This document shows positions 24,821 through 37,724 of a stretch of 64,000 nucleotides of DNA, piece by piece. Position numbers and translations under genes: made by a program. The stretch is from Aerococcus sanguinicola (GTDB lineage: Bacteria > Bacillota > Bacilli > Lactobacillales > Aerococcaceae), in assembly GCF_001543145.1 (NCBI RefSeq), contig NZ_CP014160.1:806001-870000 (forward strand). Reading direction: 5' to 3'. Each line of letters opens with the position of its first letter. Within the stretch, counting starts at the first letter, position 1. The notes under the pieces were generated by a model, which did not search any database, was not told the DNA's origin, and saw only the letters and a list, made by a program, of their open reading frames with translations.

Positions 24821-27800
24821 CTAGTCTTCTTTCTTCATTGGGAAGACAAGTAGTCCAACCCCTGCGAGGAGGGAGACAGCGAGTGCTGCGGTGGATACTT
24901 GGCTGGTTGAAGACGTTTGTGGCAGAGTCTTAGCTTTGGCTTGTTTTGGTGTGGCCTGGTCCTTGTTTTCTTGACGAACTTGGGTCGTTGCAGGGTAGGT
25001 CACACCTTCTACTTGAACCTTAGCAGGTTGTTCTGGTTGGCTTGGAACTTCTGGCGTTGGGTTGCCTGGTACAGTTGGTACTTCTGGTGCTGGATTACCC
25101 GGTACACTTGGTACTTCTGGTGTTGGGTTACCCGGTACGTTCGGTACTTCCGGTGTTGGGTTGCCCGGTACATTTGGTACTTCTGGATCTGGTTGACCTG
25201 GTTTTTCAGGGTCAGCTGGGACACTTGGTACTTCTGGGTCTGGTTGACCTGGTTTTCCAGGGTCAGCTGGGACACTTGGTACTTCTGGGTCTGGTTGGCC
25301 TGGTTTTCCAGGATCAGCTGGGACACTTGGTACTCCTGGGTTTGGAGTGCCAGGTACCTTAGGCTCACCTGGTTTTGGATCATTCGGTACCTTAGGCTCA
25401 CCTGGTTTCGGAGTTTCTGGTTTGGTTGGAACGTTTGGTGTTGGGTCTCCTGGTTTTGGTGTTCTTGGAGACTCTGGGCATGGTTTGCAGCATGGGATTT
25501 CAATCTCTTCCGTGGTGTGGTCTGAGAAGATGATGATCAGTTTACCTTCACGGTTGTAGATCTTCTGTACGCTGCGGCCATCCTTACCGTCCTTGCCGTC
25601 TTTACCATCGCGGACGAAGTGACGACTGGATTCATTGCCTTCACCGTCTTTAACGATTACCCAAAGGCCGGATTCACCTTTTTCATTCTTACCTGGAACG
25701 GTTTCGAGGCTTGATGAAGCGCCGTCTTTACCGTCACGGACAAATTCACGGGAAACTTCATTGCCGTCTCCGTCGAAGACAATAATCCATTGGCCAGAAT
25801 CACCGCGGCTGTTCTTGCCTTCTTCCACCTTAACAGATGGGGTCTTGCCGTCGCGGATAAATTCACGGCTTAATTCATTGCCCTTGTCGTCGGTAATGAT
25901 GACCCAAACGCCTTCGTTGCCTTGGCTATCCTTACCTTTTTCAGTCCGGATGCGTTCGGAACGGCCGTCTTTACCGTCCTTACCATCGCGACCATCCTTA
26001 CCGTCTTTGACCGTCGTGGTTGTGGTCGTGCCATCTGGATTCTTGATGGTAATGGTATGGCTGCCGTCACCGTTGTCTTTGACGCTCACTTCTGGGGACT
26101 TACCGTCCTTGCCGTCTTTGACAGTGGTGTTGGTGGTGGTGCCGTCTGGGTTCTTGATGGTAATGGTGTGGCTGCCGTCGTTATTGTTTCGGATAGAAAC
26201 TTGTGGTGACTTGCCATCCTTACCGTCTTTACCATCACGGCCATCCTTAACGGAACCTTCTGCGACTGCTGGTTGCGTAGTATCTGGCTGGCCAGTCTTA
26301 GGATCTACTGGGTAGAACTTAATCGTGGTGGTGCCATCTTGACCTTTCTCAACCACTGGGGCAAAAGTCTTACCGTCGATACCGTCGCGACCATCCTTAC
26401 CGTCTTTGACAGTTGTCGTTGTGGTCGTGCCATCTGGGTTCTTGATGGTGATGGTGTGGGTTCCGTCGCCGTTATCCGTAGTGGTCACTTCTGGGGACTT
26501 GCCGTCCTTACCATTCTTCACGGTAGTGGTTGAAGTGGTGCCATCTGGGTTCTTAACGGTGATGGTATGGGTCCCGTCGCCATTGTCCTTCAAGGAAACT
26601 TCTGGAGACTTGCCATCTTTACCATCTTTAACAGAGCCTTCTGCGACTGCTGGTTGACTGGTGTCTGGCTGGCCAGTCTTAGGATCTACTGGGTAGAACT
26701 TAATGGTGGTGGTGCCGTCTTGACCCTTCTCAACGACTGGGGCAAAAGTCTTACCGTCGATACCATCTTTTCCGTCGCGGCCGTCTTTACCGTTTTGACC
26801 ATTCTTACCGTCTCTGACAGTCGTGGTTGTGGTCGTGCCATCTGGATTCTTGATGGTGATGGTATGGCTACCGTCACCGTTGTCTTTCACGCCGACTTCT
26901 GGGGTCTTGCCATCCTTACCGTCTTTGACCGTCGTGGTTGTGGTCGTGCCGTCTGGGTTCTTGATGGTGATGGTGTGGGTCCCGTCGCCGTTGTCCTTAG
27001 TGGTGACTTCTGGAGACTTGCCGTCCTTGCCATCTTTGACAGAGCCTTCTGCAACAGGTGCTTGCGTGGTGTCTGGCTTGCCAGTCTTAGGATCTACTGG
27101 GTAGAACTTAATCGTGGTGGTGCCATCTTGACCCTTCTCAACCACTGGGGCAAAGCTCTTGCCATCGATACCGTCACGGCCATCTTTACCATTCTTACCG
27201 TCTTTGACAGTAGTTGTGGTTACTGTACCACTTGGATCCTTGATGGTGATGGTGTGGGTGCCGTCACCGTTGTCCTTGCTGGTGATTTCTGGAGACTTGC
27301 CGTCTTGACCGTCTTTCACATAGCTTTCGTGAACAACAGCGCCGGTTTCAGGATCTTTGACAATAATCTTAGTGCCGGCTTGCTTGCCAGGGGTGTTAGG
27401 ATCGAGGTCGTCGACGCGGCTGGCTTCAACGACTGGCGACTTGCCATCCTTACCGTCCTTCACAGAACCTTCTGCAACGGCTGGTTGAGTGGTGTCTGGC
27501 TTACCAGTCTTAGGATCTACTGGGTAGAACTTAATCGTGGTCGTGCCATCTTGGCCCTTCTCAACGACTGGCGCAAAGCTCTTACCGTCGATACCGTTCT
27601 TACCGTCTTTACCATCCTTACCGTTGACGCCATCTTTGACGAAGGTTTCGCGGATGACCTTACCGGTTTCTGGATCTTTGACCGTAATCTTGGTACCTGC
27701 TTGGTTACCAGGTGTATTTGGATCAGCATCTTCAACCCGGGTGCTCTCAACGACTGGGGACTTACCGTCCTTACCGTTCTTAACGGTGGTGGTGGAGTTC

Positions 27801-30800
27801 ACGCTGCCGTCTGGGTTCTTGGTTGTGATGGTATGGGTTCCGTCACCGTTGTCCTTCACTTCGACTGTTGGGGACTTGCCATCCTTACCATCGCGAACGA
27901 ATTGGGCAGATACGACTTCATCGTCGGTGAACTTGCCGTCGTTGTTCTTGTCGAAGTAGTTGATGATCCAGCGGCCAGGCTCGCCGGCTGCATTTGGCCC
28001 TTCAACGACGGTGGTGTAGGCAGACTTGCCGTTTGCCCCGTCTTTGACTGCACCTTCTGCAACAGCTGGTTGAGTCGTGTCCACTTTACCGGTCTTAGGA
28101 TCAACTGGGTAGAACTTGATGGTGGTGGTGCCATCTTGACCTTTTTCTACAACTGGTGCGTAGCTTTGGCCATCCTTACCGTCTTTGACAGTGCCTTCTG
28201 CAACGGCTGGTTGGCTGGTGTCTGGCTTGCCCGTTTCTTTGTTGACTGGGTAGAACTTAATGGTGGTTGTACCATCTGCACCCTTCTCAACAACTGGGGC
28301 AAAGGTCTTACCGTCAACGCCGTCCTTACCGTCTTTACCGTCTTTGACGAAGGTCTCATTGATCACCTTGCCAGTATCTGGGTCTTTAACAGTGATCTTA
28401 GTACCTGGTTGATTATCTGGAGTATTTGGATCAGCGTCTTCTACACGGCTCGTTTCAACGACTGGTGCTTTCCCATCTTTACCGTCTTTGACCGTTGTGG
28501 TAGTGCTTGTGCCATCTGGGTTCTTGATGGTGATGGTGTGAGTTCCGTTGCCATTGTCCTTAGTCGTGACTTCTGGAGACTTGCCGTCCTTACCGTCACG
28601 GACAAATTTAGCGGAAACGACTTCATCATCGGTGAACTTGCCGTCGCCGTTCTTGTCGTAGTAGTTGATGATCCATTGACCTTGTTCACCAGCTTCGTTA
28701 GGTCCAGTGACTACCGTCGTGTAGGCAGATTTACCGTCTTGGCCAGCTGCACCCTGAGCGCCGTCTTTGACTTCGCCAGTGGCAACAGGTTCTTGGCTCT
28801 TATCAACCTTACCTGTCTTAGGATCGACTGGGTAGAACTTGATAGTGGTCGTGCCGTCTGCGCCCTTCTCAACGACTGGGGCAAAGGTCTTGCCGTCGAC
28901 ACCATTCGTACCGTCTTGACCTTTTTCACCCTTGTCACCTTTAGCCCCGTCTTTAACGGTTGTTGTGGTGGTCGTGCCATCTGGGTTCTTGATGGTGATG
29001 GTGTGGGTCCCGTTGCCATTGTCCTTAGTGGTGACTTCTGGAGACTTGCCGTCTTGGCCGTCCTTGACGAAGGTTTCACTAATGACCTTATCAGTTTCTG
29101 GATCTTTGACAGTGATCTTGGTCCCGGCTTGCTTGCCTGGGGTGTTTGGATCAAGGTCTTCCACCCGTTCAGTTTCAACGACTGGGGCCTTCCCGTCTTT
29201 ACCATCTTTCACAGAACCTTCTGCAACAGCTGGTTGACTTTCATCAGCCTTGCCAGTCTTAGGATCTACTGGATAGAACTTGATGGTGGTTGTACCATCT
29301 GCACCCTTAGTCACAACTGGAGCGTAAGTCTTGCCGTCAACGCCGTCCTTACCATCGCGAACGAATTGAGCAGATACGACTTCATCGTCGGTAAACTTGC
29401 CATCCGCGTTCTTGTCATAGTAGTTGATGATCCAACGGCCAGGCTCGCCAGCTGCATTTGGTCCTTCAACAACTGTGGTATAGGCGGACTTACCGTCTTT
29501 GACAGAGCCTTCCGCCACAGGAGCTTGGGTCGTGTCAGCTTTACCGGTCTTAGGATCTACTGGATAGAACTTGATGGTGGTGGTGCCGTCTGCGCCCTTC
29601 TCAACCACTGGGGCAAAGCTCTTACCGTCGTCACCCTTAGCGCCGTCTTTGACTTCGCCAGTGGCAACTGGGCTTGCTTGGTATCTGGCTCACCAGTCTT
29701 AGGATCTACTGGGTAGAACTTAATAGAGGTTGTGCCATTTTCACCCTTAGTGAGGACTGGAGCGTAGGTCTTGCCGTCCTTACCATCGCGAACGAATTGG
29801 GCAGATACGACTTCATCGTCGGTAAACTTGCCGTCGCCATTCTTATCGAAGTAGTTGATGATCCAGCGGCCTGGTTCATTGGCTGCATTTGGTCCTTCAA
29901 CAACGGTAGTGTAGGCAGACTTACCGTCTTTGACTGCACCTTCTGCAACAGCTGGTTGGCTGGTGTCTGGCTGACCGGTCTTAGGATCTACTGGGTAGAA
30001 CTTAATCGTGGTTGTACCGTCTGCACCCTTCTCAACAACTGGGGCGAAGGTCTTGCCGTCAGCACCGTCTTTAACTGTTCCTTCAGCAACAGCTGGTTGA
30101 TCAGTATCAGCCTTACCAGTTTCTGGATTGACTGGGTAGAACTTGATCGAAGTTGTGCCGTCTTGGCCCTTCGTTACAACAGGAGCGTAAGTCTTGCCGT
30201 TTTGGCCGTCCTTAACTTCTGTTTCACTTGGCGTCCCGTCAACAACATTACCTTCAGCATCACGAACTTGTGGGGTCACCTTGATGACCACACCATCGTT
30301 AGCATCGTTACGACGTGTTTCAATCTTAGGACTGAGACCGTCTTTACCGTCCTTGCCGTCCTTCACCTTGCCTTCTGCAACAGGAGCTTGGGTCGTGTCT
30401 GGCTGTTTAGTTTCTGGGTTAACTGGGTAGAACTTGATGGTGGTTTCGCCGTCTTTACCCTTTTCGAGGACTGGAGCGAAGGTCTTACCATCTTGGCCAT
30501 CCTTGACCGTTCCTTCTGCTACGGCTGGTTGCGTAGTATCAGCCTTACCAGTTTCTGGGTTGACTGGGTAGAACTTAATCGAAGTTGTACCATCTTTGCC
30601 TTTTTCAAGAACAGGAGCAAATGTCTTACCGTCCTTGCCGTCTTTCCCATCTTTACCGTTGCGGACAAATTGGGTGGAAACAATTTCGTCGTCAGTGAAC
30701 TTGCCGTCGCCGTTCTTGTCGAAGTAGTTGATGATCCATTGGCCTGGTTCACCGGCTGCGTTTGGTCCTTCAACAACTGTGGTGTAAGCGGACTTACCGT

Positions 30801-33800
30801 TGACACCATCTTTGACGGTTCCTTCTGCAACAGCTGGCTTACTTTCATCAGCCTTGCCGGTCTTAGGATCGACTGGGTAGAACTTGATGGAGGTTGTGCC
30901 ATCTTCGCCCTTCTTAACGACTGGGGCGTAGCTCTGACCGTCGTTACCGTCTTTGACAAAGCTTTCGCTGATGACCTTGTTAGTTTCTGGGTCTTTAACT
31001 GTAACCTTGGTGCCTGGTTGATTGCCTTCAGTTGTTGGATCGGCGTCTTCTACGCGGGTCGTTTCAACAACTGGGGTCTTCCCATCGGTCCCCTTGTCGC
31101 CTTTTTCACCCTTTTCGCCGTCTTTAACGAAGCTTTCGCTAATGACCTTGTTAGTTTCTGGGTCTTTGACAGTGACCTTGGTACCCGGTTGATTACCTTC
31201 AGTTGCTGGATCGGCATCTTCTACGCGGGTCGTTTCAACAACTGGGCTCTTGCCGTCTTTGACTTCGCCAGTAGCCACTGGGTCTTTGGTCTTGTCGGCT
31301 TGGCCATCTTTACCAGCTGGGTAGAACTTAATGGTAGTAACACCATTGTCGCCCTTCTCTACAACTGGGACAAAGGTCTTGCCGTCTGCGCCGTCTTTAA
31401 CTTCGCCAGAAGCGACTGGATCTTTGGTCTTGTCAGCTTGGCCATCTTTACCGGTTGGGTAGAACTTGATCGTTGTTGTACCGTCTTGACCTTTCTCAAC
31501 AACAGGGGTAAAGGTCTTGCCGTCTTGGCCATCCTTCACAGTGCCTTCAGCAACAGCTGGTTGACTTTCATCCGCCTTGCCAGTTTCTGGATTCACTGGG
31601 TAGAACTTGATGGAGGTGGTGCCGTCTGCGCCCTTAGTCACAACAGGAGCAAAAGTCTTACCGTTTTCGCCGTTCTTACCGTCTTGACCTTTCTCACCTG
31701 GGTCACCTTTTTCACCCTTGTCGCCTTTAGCGCCGTCTTTGATTTCGCCGCTTGCGACTGGGTCCTTAGTTTGATCAGCTTGGCCGGTCTTAGGGTCGAC
31801 TGGGTAGAACTTGATGGTGGAAACACCATCTTGGCCCTTAGTGATCACTGGAGCGTAGGTCTTACCGTCCTTGACTTCCGTTTCAGTTGGGGTACCGTCA
31901 ACAACATTACCTTGAGCGTCACGAACTTGTGGGGTCACCTTGATGATCACACCGTCATTGGTATCGTTGCGGCGGGTTTCAACCTTAGGCGTTAGGCCAT
32001 CTTTACCGTCCTTGACTTCACCAGTTGCGACTGGGTTTTGGGTCTTATCAGGCTCACCAGTCTTAGGATCTACTGGGTAGAATTTAATGGTCGTTACGCC
32101 ATCTTTACCCTTTTCAACCACTGGCGCAAAGGTCTTGCCATCGATACCGTCTGTGACGAAGCTTTCGCTGATAACAGCCTTGGTTTCTGGGTCTTTGACC
32201 ACAATCTTAGTACCTGGTTGTTTCCCTTCAATACTTGGATCAGCATCTTCTACACGGCTGGTTTCAACGATTGGGGTCTTCCCATCTTTGACTTCACCCG
32301 TAGCGACTGGATCTTTGGTCTTGTCGGCTTGACCCTCTGCATTAGCTGGGTAGAACTTGATGGTGGTGACACCGTCTTTGCCCTTCTCAACGACTGGAAC
32401 AAAAGTCTTACCGTCTGTCCCGTTCTTGCCGTCTAGGCCTTTCTCACCTTGGATACCTGGGTCACCCTTGTCGCCTTTAGCCCCGTCTTGGACTTGGCCA
32501 GTGGCTACTGGGTCCTTGGTCGTATCAGCTTTACCCTCTGCGTTAGCTGGGTAGAACTTAATGGTCGTTACGCCATTGTCGCCCTTTTCAACGACTGGAA
32601 CGTAAGTCTTACCATTTTCGCCGTTCTTGCCGTCTTTAACTTCTGTTTCGGTTGGGGTACCGTCTACGACATTACCTTGGGCGTCGCGAACTTGTGGGGT
32701 CACCTTGATGATCACACCATCGTTGGTATCGTTACGGCGGGTTTCAACCTTAGGCGTTAAGCCGTCCTTACCGTTTTTCCCATCCTTAACTTCACCAGTT
32801 GCGACAGGTTCTTGGGTCGTGTCTGGTTTCTTAGTTTCTGGGTTGACAGGATAGAACTTGATTGAAGTGGTGCCGTCTTCCCCCTTAGTGATAACTGGCG
32901 CATAGGTCTTACCATCTTGACCTGGGTCACCTTTTTCACCTTTAGCGCCGTCTTTGACTTGGCCTTCAGCGAATGGTTGCTTAGACTTGTCAGGTTGACC
33001 CGTTTGAGGATCCACTGGGTAGAATTTGATGGTGGTGATGCCGTCTTGGCCTTTTTCAACAACTGGCGCATAGGTCAGTCCATCCTTACCCTTGTCGCCT
33101 TTTTCACCTTTTTCGCCATCTTTAACGAAACTTTCGCTTAAAGTTGCGCCGGTGGTTGGGTCCTTGAAGGTCACCTTAGCACCTGGTTGGTCGCCCTCTA
33201 TGTTTGGATCAGCGTCAGCTACACGAGCGGTTTCAACGATTGGGCTCTTGCCATCTTTACCAGGATCACCCTTGGCGCCGTCTTTGACTTCGCTGGTCAC
33301 AGGGTCACCATTAACCACTTCACCTTGTTCATTATATGAAAGTGGGGTCAGAGTAATGATCACGCCATCGTTAGTTGGGTTCCGTTTAACATCCACTAAT
33401 GGAGTTAAACCGTCGCGGCCATTTTGACCTGGGTCACCTTTCTCACCCTTGTCGCCCTTCACGCCATCTTTAACAAAGCTTTCGCTTAGGACTTCTTTGG
33501 TGACTGGATCTTTAATGGTGACTTTAGTACCTGGTTGGTTACCAGTTTCCTTAGGATCAGCGTCGTCCACACGGGTCGTTTCGATCAGTGGGGTCTTGCC
33601 GTCTGCGCCGTCGTTAACTTCACCAGTTGCGACAGGTTTTTGGCTCTTATCGGCTTCTCCTGTTGGGGTAGCTGGGTAGAACTTGATGGTAGTAACACCA
33701 TTTTCGCCCTTCTCTACAACTGGGACAAAAGTCTTGCCGTTAGCACCGTCTTGGCCTTTTTCGCCTTGGGCCCCTTGAGCACCTGTTGCGCCGGTCGCGC

Positions 33801-36800
33801 CAGTTTCACCTTTTTCGCCCTTAGCACCGTCTTTACCGTCTTTTACGACACCAGTTGCAATAGGATTTTGGGCCTTATCGGCTGTGCCATCTGCCTTGGC
33901 TGGGTAGAATTTAATGGTCGTTTGTTTGTTAGGCTCATCGCGCTCAACAACTGGAACGTAGGACTTGCCATCCGCACCCTTTTCACCTTGAGCGCCAGTT
34001 GCACCGGTTTCACCCTTTTCGCCATCTTTTACGATACCTTCAGCGACAGGTTTTTGGGTCTTGTCGGCTGTGCCATCGGTATTAGCTGGGTAGAACTTGA
34101 TGGTCGTTTGTTTGCCGGCCTCATCACGTTCAACAACTGGAACGTAAGACTTGCCGTCGACACCATCTTTACCCTTCTCACCTTGGGCGCCTTGAGCACC
34201 GGTATCACCCTTTTCACCTTGAGGGCCTTGGATACCTGGGTCACCCTTTTCACCGTCTTTAACTTGACCGGTTGCGATCGGTTGTTGGTCTTTATCAGGC
34301 GTGCCATCTTTTTTGGCTGGGTAGAACTTGATATGGGTAATACCATCGGCCCCTTTTTCAACAACAGGGACATAGGTCTTGCCGTCAGTACCAGGAGCGC
34401 CGTCTTTGACTTCGCTAGTGGTTGGCGTCCCGTTTTCAGGTTGACCTTGAGCATTGTAGTGGCGTGGCGTTACGGTGATGATAACCCCATCGTTAGCGTC
34501 ATTACGACGAACATCAACCAGTGGGCTTAAGCCGTCGCGGCCGTCCTTACCTGGGGTACCTGGAGCACCTTGGTCACCCTTAGGCCCTTGAGCGCCGGTA
34601 TCACCTTTTGGACCCTGAGCTCCGGTTTCACCCTTGTCGCCTTTTGGACCTTGGGCGCCGGTTGCTCCGGTTTCACCTTTGTCGCCTTTTGGACCAGCAA
34701 TACCTTGAGGACCTTGTGGACCTGCTTCACCTTGTGGGCCTCGAGGACCGGTTTCGCCATCTTTTACCACACCTTCAGCGACAGCTTTCTTAGTGGTATC
34801 AGCAGAACCGTCTGCATTGGCTGGGTAGAACTTGATGGTGGTTTCTTTCTTAGCTTCGTCGCGGCTTACAACCGGAACGAAAGATTTACCGTCTTCGCCC
34901 TTGGCACCTTGAGCACCTGTTGCGCCGGTAGCACCAGTTTCACCCTTGTCACCCTTAGCGCCGTCTTTACCGTCTTTAACGACACCAGTTGCGACAGGGT
35001 TTTTAGTGGTGTCAGCAGAACCGTCTGGATTTGCTGGGTAGAACTTAATGGTAGTTTCTTTCTTAGCTTCATCGCGGTCAACGACTGGAACGTAAGTCTT
35101 ACCGTCTTCGCCCTTTTCACCCTTGGCGCCTTGTGGTCCGGCTACGCCTGGATCGCCTTTCTCACCTTGTGGGCCTTGAGGACCAGCGATACCTTGTGGG
35201 CCTTGAGGACCTTGTTGGCCATCATAAACAAAGGTTTCGTTAAGAACTCTACCAGTTACAGGATCCGTTACGGTTACCTTAGTCCCTGGGCGACCATCTT
35301 TTTCACCGCGTTGGGTAGAAATTTGAGGCGCCCGACCGTCACGAGGAACGATGGTCTTGCCTGGTAGACTAGTCCGGTTAGAGTCCCATGCGACAGCTGA
35401 GATTGTCTCTCCTTCATTTAATGGAGGAACACCTGTTATTGTAAAATTACCTTGATTATCAGTATGTGTTATATAATATTTATCACCAATCGTCACTCTT
35501 ATATTCTTATTTGGTTCAGACACACCACTAACCGTAGTATCTCCAGACAAGCGCGGATCAACTACTGGGGGCAGTAAAGGTTCTTTTTGACCTTCAGGCA
35601 GGCCAACCCCAATTAAGAACTCAGCATCAACTGGGGCTTTTTCGACCTCTGTTCGAGTATTAATTTCCCCCATATCAACGCCTTTGTAAGTACGAATGGT
35701 TCTAGTAACTTTATTAACCCCTTCTTCGCCTCGTCGAATTTCTTTTGTTGAGCCAACAGGAAGTTCTGTGGTTGTCTTATACTTACTTTGGAATTTAACT
35801 GGAATTCTCTCAACTTCTTCACGCGTTCCTAAATGTGCTTTTGGATTCAAGTCACCACGTTTTACAGCATCATTGTAGAAATAGTTAGCTCGGTTAACAG
35901 GGTCAGTTAAGCCAGGAGTGGATCCAGAAGATTGGTTAAACATCCCGATAGTCGCTTTATATTCTAAGTTATCATTCCAATTCTTAACAGGAACAGAGAA
36001 CTTGTAAACAAGCGGATAGCCTTTTCCAACATCAAAATTACTTAGAGAGTAATCATTTCCCATTGATAAGCCATGATATCCAGTTGCTGCTCCAGCTTTC
36101 ATAGTGACATTCAGTGGGTTACGCTTCTTATTACCCTCTACTTCAACACGGGCTTGAACACCAGTGTTAGGGTTATAATTGTAGCCGCTACCTAATTCAA
36201 TCCCAAAACGAGATTGATGGTTAACAGACCCACCAAGAGCTGACACAGTTTGAGGATCAAGACGGTAAATCAGTTCGAAATTAACCTGATTATTAAGTTT
36301 ATCTGGTGTTGCTTTTAGTATATAACGAGCAGGTACCCCACCTGAACCATGAACAACCCCTTGACCATTCTGGCTGATTGGTTTTGTGGGATTACCAAGA
36401 GCAACAGGGGCTCCATCATCTACTCTAACTCTATCTGGAATATCGCTAGCAGTCGGGTCTGCGGCATAGAAGGCAAAGCCCGTGCGGCGTTTGTCGCCTG
36501 CGTATTGAACGCCGGCCTTGGAGACTTCTTCCATCAACTGGCGGCCGTTGCTGACTTTAGATAAATCAACGTTCTTAACGATGCCTTCAATCTCTTCGTC
36601 GGTATAGATGTCCTTTAGTTCTGTTCTAAGAGCTTCTTGAGGGTTAGCTGCCCCTAAGATTCTCTTAGCTAAACGGTCGAGGCCTGCATCACGGGCAGCT
36701 TCCGCAGAAGCGCCTGGAATTTCAGCACCTTCAGCCGCTGCATAGTTGCCTGCTTGGCTGTTAGCTGTTTCTTTTTTGTATTTGTCTGAAAATTCACCCA

Positions 36801-37218
36801 CTTCTGGTGACACAGTGCCAGTTGCTTTTTCTGCTTTGTTTTCTTTAGCCTGATCAGCTTCAGCTGGGGCTTGAGCCTTGTCTTCTGCTGCTGGCGCTTT
36901 TACTTCTTCTTCCGCCTTAGCTGGCGCTTCCTCAACAGGTGTTTCTTCTGCTGCTGGAGCGACTTCAGCCGCTGGGGCTGGTTCAGCTACTGGCTCTGCT
37001 TCTGGTTGACTGGCCGCATCGGCTGGGGCTTCCACCCGGTCCACTGCGTCAGCTGCGCTAATTTCATCCGCCTGCACGCTCACGGCCTGGTTGGCGAACA
37101 ATAAGCCCGCTGCCACAGCCACTGAGGCCACGCCGATATTCAAGCGCTTGATGGAGTAACGGTAGAACTTGTTACTCATCTTCTCTCTTCTTAATTTTAT
37201 ATTATTTTTCCCTAACAT
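24821..37218 (-). CDS. Giant collagen-like, G5-domain wall-anchored surface protein (one frameshift)
   Basis: Two overlapping minus-strand frames join into one gene of about 4132 codons if a single base is restored at 29670-29672. The start at 37218 has GGGAGG six bases upstream. Order: M-L-G-K-N-N leader with YSIRK-type signal Y-S-I-K-R-L-N-I-G-V-A-S (to about residue 50); Ala/Pro/Glu-rich stretch; beta-rich adhesin-like region (about 240-470); G5 domain (about 480-555); Ig-like domain; then collagen-like G-P-Q-G-P-Q triplets from about 670. Dozens of 34-47-residue modules follow (for example K-S-P-E-V-T-T-K-D-N-G-D-G-T-H, or A-P-V-V-E-K-G ... T-T-I-K-F-Y-P), each ending K-D-G and linked by G-x-D repeats. 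A Pro-rich wall spacer precedes L-P-Q-T-S, a hydrophobic segment and M-K-K-E-D. Likely a long adhesin attached by sortase; the ligand is unknown. Confidence 0.85.
29670..29672 (-). other. Frameshift site in giant surface protein gene
   Basis: Three G residues (CCC on the coding strand) stand where four are needed to keep Q-A-P-V-A-T-G-E-V-K-D-G in frame. Upstream the reading frame is that of residues 1 to about 2515; downstream it switches to the frame that ends in the sorting signal. Total length then becomes an exact multiple of three. Confidence 0.8.
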
Positions 37219-37654
37219 AAAAAACCTCCCGGCAAAAACACATTCGTGTACGTCGTAGTTAATCATACTTCATAATGTTTCAGAAAATAAATAAAAATTT
37301 TATTTTGTACTTTTTATTTTTTGAACATTTTTGTTTAAAACCATTTATTCACAAGGCTTTTTCCTTGATTTTTTATAATAAATTATTTTTATGCTTTGTA
37401 CTTTATTTTATACAATCGTTACGCTCTCTTTATATATATTAGAGGCGTTCTAAGTTATTATATCGATAATTATTACAAATAATTATTGATTTTTAGTTCA
37501 CTTCTTTCCTATTAAATGAGTTTTAATTTATTTGATCGCAATAGGATTTAATAGACAAAAAAACAAAAAATACAAATTGTGTTCAAATCGATTATTTAAT
37601 TCTTATATTATAAATTAATAAGTTAATTTTATCCATCTGCTGTTACCGTAAAAT
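37219..37654. other. AT-rich upstream region of the surface protein gene
   Basis: About 435 bp of very AT-rich DNA with no open frame holds the start region of the surface protein gene. GGGAGG at 37228-37233 is its ribosome site. A TATGAT near 37265 on the minus strand is a possible -10, without a good -35 box. Confidence 0.5.
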
Positions 37655-37697
37655 ACAAAAAATCCCCTAACAAAACCTATAAATTTCGTTAGGGGAG
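37655..37697 (-). terminator. Terminator of the M16C peptidase operon
   Basis: On the minus strand CCCCTAAC pairs with GTTAGGGG and a T6 run follows. It lies 28 nt after the peptidase stop. Confidence 0.9.
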
Positions 37698-37724
37698 ATG
37701 GACCTGGAGCTCTTTTACTCATAC

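Noticed and set aside
26567-29716. Very long + strand open frame (1049 codons) opposite the giant surface gene
   Set aside because: It is antisense to the collagen-like repeats. Their codon bias leaves the opposite strand free of stop codons; there is no ribosome site and the product is a low-complexity mirror of the repeats. The same holds for the + frames at 24917, 25635 and 29674.
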